Below are positions 7,113-12,968 of a stretch of DNA of 12,968 nt, piece by piece. A program made the translations under genes and the position numbers. The DNA comes from Scedosporium boydii (lineage: Eukaryota > Ascomycota > Sordariomycetes > Microascales > Microascaceae): assembly GCA_002221725.1 (NCBI GenBank), contig NJFT01000419.1, forward strand, positions 1-12,968, given 5' to 3'. Every line of letters begins with the position of its first letter. The first letter of the stretch is position 1. The notes beneath the pieces were generated by a model. That model worked only from the letters and a program-made list of their open reading frames with translations. It searched no databases and was not told the origin of the DNA.

Positions 7113-10100
7113 TTAAGTACAGACACCAAAAGCCGACTGGCATCCCAGCCCACAATACGCCGTCGTGGCTCCGCACCAGCCATACTCTGAGCAACAGTCG
7201 CCGAAGCCAGACCCGGCGCAGGTCGTCCCGTCTTCGCTATTCTGGCTACACGTGCCGTCTGTGGAGACGGGCGGACCAGTGATCGGATCGCAGGTGCCGA
7301 AGCCGGTCTGGCAGCCAGCGCCGCAGTGCTCGCTCGTGGAACCGCACCAGCCATACTCTGAGCAACAGGCGCCGTTGGGCGAGCCCAGGCAGGTGTAGCC
7401 GTTGGCGCCGCACTGGCCGTCGGTGCTGGTGGGCAGGCCCGCACCGCCGCACGTGCCGTACTCCGGGTTGCAAGTCTCGGGCGCGCAGTAGCTCGGCCCG
7501 GAACCGCATTCGTCGTCCCAGTTGCAGCACTGGCCGAACGCGGACCCGGAGCAAGTCGCGCCCACGAAGCTGTAGAAGCCACAGAGGCCATCCTGCGACA
7601 CGGGCTTCTCGCTCGGCACCGGGTCGCAGTCGCCGTGCTCCGTATCGCAGATTAGGTGCCCGCACGCGTCCGACTCGGAACCGCACCAACCCCAGATATT
7701 ACAGCAGTTGCCATAGGCCGAGCCCAGGCACGTAGTGTCCCCAAAGTCGGACCCGCACCGGCCATCTTGAGAAACGTTCGTCGGCGTGGACGTGTCCGAG
7801 CTCGAGGTCGAGCTCGGGGAGGATGATCCCGTCCCGGTGCCCTCTTGGAAAGGGGTGATAACAGTAGTGTACGTAAATTCTGAGAAGGTCTCGTAAGTAG
7901 TACTCAAGGTCACGGTGTCGCCAGGACCCCACGTCTGCGGGATGTATAATGGAATGGATGACGTAGCCGTTCCAGGCGCGTTGCTACTGCTGCTGCTCTC
8001 CGGGTCCGGCTCTCCCTCCTGGCGCTCGAGGAGCCGTAATGGCGGGGCGTCAATGATGAGATCCTCCCGCTTGATCTGGCTGACCTTGGCGCAGGAGATC
8101 TTGGGCCCGCCAGCGGACACGATGGCGCGCTCTACGCAACCGGCAGCTATCGCACTGGGGAGGTTGAAAGTGACCGAGTTGCCCGAATATAGCCAGCTAG
8201 AAATCAAGCCGCAGCCCCACTCCTCCTTTTTTAGCCTCTCGCCGCCGTCTGTACTCCAGCCTGAGATCTCGGAGATCTTGATATGGAAGAGCCACTCGAT
8301 GCCGAAAAGGATGAAGGGCCTGTATTTTGTGTGAGGGTATGGTTAGCCTACCCGTCTGAGGTTGGTTTGTTCAATACATGCTACATGTACATGGCGGATA
8401 TGGCAATCCTCAATACAGATATAGATGAAAGAGGCCTTTAGTTCCACATTGTAACCAAAACGCATCGGGAACATGGGATGAGTGACTTACATGTACTCGC
8501 ATTTGGCAGCCACAGTCGGCGGCACCACGACCTCCGTCGTCTTGGTCGCGGTGGCCGTCATGGTTGAGGTCGAGAGGACGGTGCGGGTCTTGGAGCCAAT
8601 GTAGGTGCTGTCGAATGTCGATCCCTCGTACCCGGGCGGGTCCCTCGGGACGAACTGCTCGGGGACAAGTTCCCCCAGCCACATGACTTGGGCCTGCTGG
8701 TCTTCGTACTCTTGGGCGCGCCGCACCTCCCAGTCCACAGTGCACTCCGGCTCGCCGGGCGTCGTGGTCGTCTTGGTGTCCTGGCCGTTACAGCCGACGC
8801 TTGTCGCGCAGTAGGTCTAATTCCAGGCGGAAAGGGATGGGTTAGCTACTGCCTGGTAAAAATCTTCGGTTTAAAATTTTCACCGTTTTACTAGAGAATG
8901 ACAGTTTCTTTAACTTACATCTGTTACTCGAGTGGACGAGGGAAGGTACCAGGTGCTGTAGCTGGTCACGACGTACGTGCAGGCCGACGCCGTGACCGAC
9001 ACGGAGCAGGAATCGGGGGCATTCCCGCCGCCAGTCCCTTGCGTGTTGCCGCATCCGCCGGGGATAATGCAGCCGAGCCCGCCGCAGCTCCCGAGGGGAC
9101 ACGTGGGGAGGCACCCGGTGACGCCGCAGCCGCCACCGCAACCGAAGATGCCGCAGCCACCACCGCAGCCAAAAGTTCCGCAACCGCCGGCGCCACAGCC
9201 GAAGAGGTCGCAGTCGCGCGTCCCGCAGCCAGGCCCCGAACACTTCGGATGAGGAGGGGGACCCGGCTTGATGTGGATGGGCGGCGGGCCCGGCTTATTC
9301 TCGGGGATCTTGACAGAGAAGGTAGGCATGGGCAGGATGAGGATCTCGGAGGAAGTGTCCTGGAAGGTGACGGGGGGTACGGTGGTCAGCGGCACGCCGG
9401 CCGTGTAGGACTGGGTGGGCGTGGGGGAGGAGACCGGGAAAGTAGCGTGGTGAGGGGGTAGCGTGTAGGCAAAGGAAGAGGGTATGATGCTCTGTACCGG
9501 GTTGATCTTGTAGAAGGCAGTGTCCGTCTCCTGCAGGGTGACGGGGTGGAGGCTGACTTGGCTGATGGCAAAGGTGGGCACGGGAATCTCGGTCGTCACC
9601 ACGTACACGTTGCCCCTAGACGACGAGAGGAGCGTCGTAGTCAGGGCCGGCCACGTCGACACCGTGTGGGTGGCCTCGATAGGATACGGGGGCAGCACAA
9701 TGACACATGGAGGCTTGCAGCCTACAAGCGGGTCGGAAGATGACCAGATGCTCGGCGGCGGGTAGACGACGTTAGCGTCAGCGCCGGCGCCAATGAAGTC
9801 GCCGCCGTAGCCCTGCAGGTCAATAGCCCAGTCGACGATACCGGCAAACTGGTAAAAGTCATAGATAAAGGACCGCTCCAGCTTCTCCTGCTCGTTCATA
9901 TAGGCGACCCACTGCGTGTTATCGTAGACGACGACGTTAGACTGGCTGTCCTCATTGAAGTAGGAGTAATAGGACGAGACAGCTTGTATGTTCCCAGATG
10001 GTGTCTTCCAAGTGCCCTCTCCTCTGAGAATGGCCTCGATCTCGGCATTAGCAATGTACCCTGCTGTTCCTGTACAGGGTCCAGGATAAGCCCCCGAATC

Positions 10101-12968
10101 CCCTCCCGTGTAAGTGCACATAGGACCAGTGCAGCCCGGGGTGGTCATCTGGAATGAGCGGCCGTAGCTAGACACACCGACAGCAATCTTGTTAGAGGGA
10201 ACACCGGCCTTGGTGATCATAGATAGGGCCAAGAAAGTCTCGGTTATGTTGACGTGAGAGCGGAGACAGTTGCCGGCCGGACAACCTTCAGTCGCCCACT
10301 TATTTGCGTAGTCCCATTGGCCGTGGAGGTCGTAGGTCATATAGACGATGTAATCGGCCACGGCGGCCATTTCCTGGATCTGGTAGCCCTTGAGGTACCA
10401 GAAGGAGGCCGGCGCGCAGAACGAGACCGACTTGCCGGCGGGCATGGCCACTCTCAGCTTTTGGAAGAAAGTCAGGTAGTTGAGGGCGTCTACGGGTTCT
10501 CCTGTAAATGGAACAGGTAAGAGTCATGTCATTCTGAGAAATATGTATCTAATAGATTGTCTGCTTGTGGATTTACGTACCTGCAGGGATGTCGGGAATG
10601 TCGGGTGCGTTGGGATCTAGTAAAATGGTAAGTATATAGATACGTAGACACGGACATGTAGCTAAGACGAAGATGAAAACCGATAGGGACGGGGGGACAG
10701 CTTACACTCCCAGTCAATATCAATGCCATCTAGGTTATGAGTCATGACGAAGGACACAATGTTCGCGATGAAGGTATCTTGATTCGCGGGCTTGACGGCC
10801 TCGCGGAAGATCCAGTATGTCGGAGGCTCGGCCGAGAAGCTCCACCCACCCAAGGACAAGATCTTCTTGAAGCCTGACATGCCCAGGAACAGGTCCCACT
10901 GGACCTGGATGTGGCTGACGTCGATGGCCCAGCTGGTAGTGACGTGGCCAAAGGCCAGGTGGATGTGTGTATAGGGGCTCATGTCCATGGTGGTGATCTT
11001 CATGTTCAGGCACGGCCGGGGGAGGTTGTAGGCCTCGAAGTAACCGATGTGCATGCGTTCGGCCGGGGGCCCGCTGGCGATGATGTCCATACCACAGTTG
11101 GAGATGCAGCCGTTCGCGCCCGGGGCCGATGTACCGGGGGCGCCAGTAGACGACTCGGAGATGGTACAAAACTCCCGAGTGGTGCCGCATTGGCCATGGA
11201 TGTTCTATATGTTCGGAAATAAGTTCGAGGTTAGCGAAATGTAGACGTGATGTTCTGTTGCTCAGGATAAAACTTACACAGCAAGAATTGAGAGGACAGG
11301 GATTCAGATCGGCCAGCGAGACGCCTGGGCCAGGCGGGCTCGTCCCAGGCTTCTGCGGCCCGCATATGGCGTTGGCAATGGGCGCGGGCATGGGCGGGCG
11401 ACCTGTGCTCAGGCAGATATTCTGGAAAGACTGCAGGATCGAGCAGCCCTGCCAGCCCCACGTCTGGCCGTTGAAGCCCTCAATCTCGGCGGCGGTGAGG
11501 CTGTACGCGGCGCCAATGGCCGCGCAGTTGTCCCCGGACGCAACGTAGTAAGAGAAGCACGTCCCGTCCGCGTTGGGCTTGGGCCGGAAATCGGGCATGG
11601 TCCCGGAGGAACAGCAGACGTGCTGCCCAGCTTGCAGGGTCCCGCACAGCGTCGGGCTCGGGTTGAAAGTAGTGAACTGCTGAGGGGTGATGCCGCACTC
11701 GGCAGCCAAGCTCTCGCCTGCCATGACTTATGATTAGCCTCCATCTGATCGAGGTATCTAGTCTACATATATATATATGCCTCTCGGTACACGCCCGTAC
11801 ATGGCTGGAGGTGAATGGATGAATAGAGAAAGGGAGAAGAAAAAACGTTGGTGTAAGGCGCAGCAGACCTTCGCAGCCAGTGAAACTTACAACTATCACC
11901 AGACACCGCCTGGCGTGTCACACAGGTCCCATCAGGGTTTGGTTGAGGGGTGTTGTCGGGCAGGGTGCCAGGGGAGCAGCAGACATACTGTCCCACCTGC
12001 AGAGTCGAGCACAGATTCGGGTCTGGGTTATAGGTTGGGAAGAGATGAGGTTCAATCCTGCACCTGCTTGCCAAGGTCCCGCCTAGAGTGAGTCCATGTT
12101 AGTTCGGTTTAGGGTCAGATACATATGTGTGCAAAGTGATATAATGATGGTGTTTGGGCCCGAGCCAAGTCAGTTCATCTCGTTTTAAGATGAATGAATC
12201 TTCGGACATGTACTAGCAACGTGGTGGTTTGAGAGGATAGGTGTAGAGACGTACATGAATCATCAGAAACAACCTGGATCGTGGAACATGTACTCTGACG
12301 AGCGAAAATATGACGAAGCTTCAGCAAGAGGCCGTCGCCGGTGCCGCCGTGGCGCGTGCCGTTGCTGGAGACGGTGCTGTTACCAAACAGGGTGCCGTTC
12401 CGCGGCTGCTCGCTGGTGACAGCCGCGGGCACGGACAGAGTAACATCCCGCCATGCCTCGGACGAGTCGAACGAGCTCACACAATTTCCAGCTGCCCAGC
12501 CGGCCACAACCTCCTGAACGAGGGGCAAGTCGCGCTCGCCGCTGACGACGATGCCAAAGCTATACTTTACGCTGCGGCCGTCGCCGGCGCAGAGCTGTAG
12601 AGCAACGCTACGGGAGAAGCCGGCGCTCTTGATCTCCGCGATGAAGTCTCGCAGAACAGGGCCGAAGACGCCGCGAGTCCCAGAGCCGACGAAGAGGCCC
12701 ATGGTGACGGAGTTGGAGTAGGCGAAGGCGCTAGTATCGGCGCAGCCCGCGGCTCCCCGGGACACCGTGGAGAGGAGCTGGGTGGATGCGGCTTCGAAGT
12801 CGCCCAGAGTGGCGAGGGTGTCGGAGGTGTTGTGAACTAGGCGAAGAGACGCCTGGACTTCTTCCAGGCCGCTGCTAGGCAGGCAGGATTCACTAGAAGA
12901 ACTTGGGGAAGCATCATCCTCTTCTTCCCCTTCTTCCCCTTCTTCCCCTTCTTCCCCTTCTTCCCCTT
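7113..12968 (-). CDS. Multi-modular LysM/CBM18 chitinase, GH18 (subgroup C, killer-toxin-like); 5' end outside window
   Basis: Predicted secreted endo-acting chitinase cleaving beta-1,4-GlcNAc polymers. Visible exons: 12255-12968 (open to the window edge), 11891-12082, 11278-11717, 10706-11204, 10581-10616, 8919-10501, 8491-8816, 7113-8319. All seven introns are GT-AG and keep frame, giving 1664 visible residues. Numbered from the first complete codon: Glu/Gly repeat 1-13; Cys-containing N-terminal region to about 220; LysM 227-273, 291-337 and 355-404 (CSTIQVVSDDSC, CVTRQAVSGDSC, CFSYYVASGDNC); CBM18 about 420-486; GH18 about 487-855 with ILSLGGWSFS, the catalytic motif DGIDIDWE (607-614, acid Glu614) and MTYDLHGQWD (from 681); Pro/Ser/Thr linker; Gly/Cys repeat 1047-1114; a C-terminal region; four CBM18 repeats 1448-1664. 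The signal peptide and start codon lie beyond 12968. Relatives resemble the chitinase part of yeast killer toxin and are linked to chitin attack on other fungi; that role is inferred. All catalytic residues are present, so it is probably active. Confidence 0.93.
7116..7766 (-). repeat. Four C-terminal CBM18 (hevein-like chitin-binding) repeats
   Basis: Repeat modules of 44-48 residues, separated by 9-11 residue linkers, end the chitinase: 7626-7766, 7449-7592, 7290-7421 and 7116-7259 (first to fourth in protein order). Each starts DG(R/L/Q/T)C and carries the hevein cysteine pattern with a CC pair. Against the hevein aromatic triad (W/Y, W, Y), repeat 1 (CCNIWGWCG...AC) lacks the third, repeat 2 (CCNWDDECG...YC) lacks the first two, repeat 3 (CCSEYGWCG...HC) has His third, and repeat 4 (CCSEYGWCG...YC) is complete. 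Repeats 3 and 4 share a 27-bp identical stretch at 7342-7368 and 7171-7197. Repeat 4 runs directly into the stop codon. Confidence 0.92.
9039..9242 (-). repeat. Gly/Cys-rich tandem repeat in the chitinase
   Basis: Encodes residues 1047-1114, with 14 cysteines in 68 residues and an iterated unit of the form GCGxFGCGGG (GCGTFGCGGGCGIFGCGGG). Similar Gly/Cys segments occur after the GH18 domain in subgroup C chitinases. It is probably a disulfide-rich extracellular segment of unknown role. Repetitive, GC-rich DNA makes it prone to copy change. Confidence 0.8.
11891..12082 (-). other. Symmetric LysM exon (192 bp, phase 1-1)
   Basis: This exon holds the end of LysM 1 and the start of LysM 2. The introns on both sides (12083-12254, 172 bp; 11718-11890, 173 bp) interrupt the same codon of each LysM, inside the Cys of the DSC motif, in phase 1. 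The exon plus one intron is therefore a repeat unit that can be gained, lost or skipped without shifting the frame. LysM 3 has no intron at the matching place. Confidence 0.85.
12921..12968 (-). repeat. 9-bp coding minisatellite at the window edge
   Basis: Unit cttcttccc repeated perfectly five times (12921-12965), with a sixth copy cut by the window end. On the minus strand it is in frame with the chitinase and encodes a Glu-Gly-Glu repeat followed by EEDDASPS. As a multiple of three, copy changes would keep the frame. The full length of the array lies beyond the window. Confidence 0.9.

Noticed and set aside
7165..7398. Plus-strand frame with repeated HQPYSEQQ peptide
   Set aside because: The repetition is the antisense of CBM18 repeats 3 and 4, not an independent gene.
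8898..9461. 187-codon plus-strand frame opposite the chitinase
   Set aside because: Ala/Arg/Gly-rich shadow of the GC-rich Gly/Cys repeat and Pro-rich linker on the coding strand.
10735..11724. Reading 10735-11724 as one continuous exon
   Set aside because: After the CC of the N-terminal CBM18 the frame loses all similarity (VSFILSN and on). A GTAAGT donor at 11277 and TAG acceptor at 11205 restore the CBM18 and GH18 frame.
7113..12968. A neighbouring killer-toxin-like partner gene or separate LysM effector
   Set aside because: Genes of this type can lie beside subgroup C chitinases, but none is visible in this window; the sequence past the chitinase 5' end is outside it.
12921..12968. CRISPR-like or regulatory repeat array
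   Set aside because: The units are contiguous 9-mers without spacers, in frame with the chitinase; this is a coding minisatellite.

Overview
The window looks like nuclear DNA of a filamentous ascomycete (Pezizomycotina, probably a Sordariomycete; the exact taxon cannot be read from it). The clues are short GT-AG introns with CTAAC-type branch points, a Kozak-like CCACCATGG start, an epsin of fungal Ent1/Ent2 layout, a multi-domain LysM/GH18 chitinase of the fungal 'subgroup C' (killer-toxin-like) type, and very AT-rich blocks next to solo LTRs that suggest repeat-induced point mutation (RIP).

Layout. 1-1041: gene-free, low-complexity sequence including the 3' flank of the first gene. 1042-2974 (minus): a complete four-exon epsin gene, 556 aa, with an ENTH domain, two ubiquitin-interacting motifs, Gln-rich linker, three NPF motifs and a clathrin-box-like C-terminus. 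2975-4084: its leader and upstream region, with no gene recognised and a pair of palindromes at the far end. 4085-7065: about 3 kb of transposon debris. It holds two AT-rich blocks and four solo LTRs from two families (4415-4834 and 5719-6134; 5256-5671 and 6570-7004). Each LTR is bounded by a perfect, different 5-bp target-site duplication. No internal retrotransposon coding sequence remains. 7113-12968 (minus, 5' end outside the window): a large secreted-type chitinase, eight exons visible, 1664 residues visible. In order it has a Glu/Gly repeat, a Cys-containing N-terminal region, three LysM domains, one CBM18, a GH18 catalytic domain with an intact DxxDxDxE motif, a long Pro/Ser/Thr linker, a Gly/Cys-rich repeat, further C-terminal sequence, and four CBM18 (hevein-like) repeats.

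How it fits together. The epsin is a housekeeping endocytic adaptor and has no evident functional tie to the chitinase. The chitinase is an accessory-type gene: up to eight carbohydrate-binding modules around one catalytic domain, repeat-driven change at both ends, and a solo LTR 108 bp beyond its stop codon. Chitinases of this class are thought to act at fungal or host-associated chitin, for instance in fungus-fungus antagonism; that role is family knowledge and is not shown here.

I found no tRNA, rRNA, CRISPR or intact transposon. I do not claim a wholly new system. The most informative observations are the dated solo-LTR cluster with its TSDs, the different spaced motif arrays in the two U3 regions, and the modular evolution of the chitinase.
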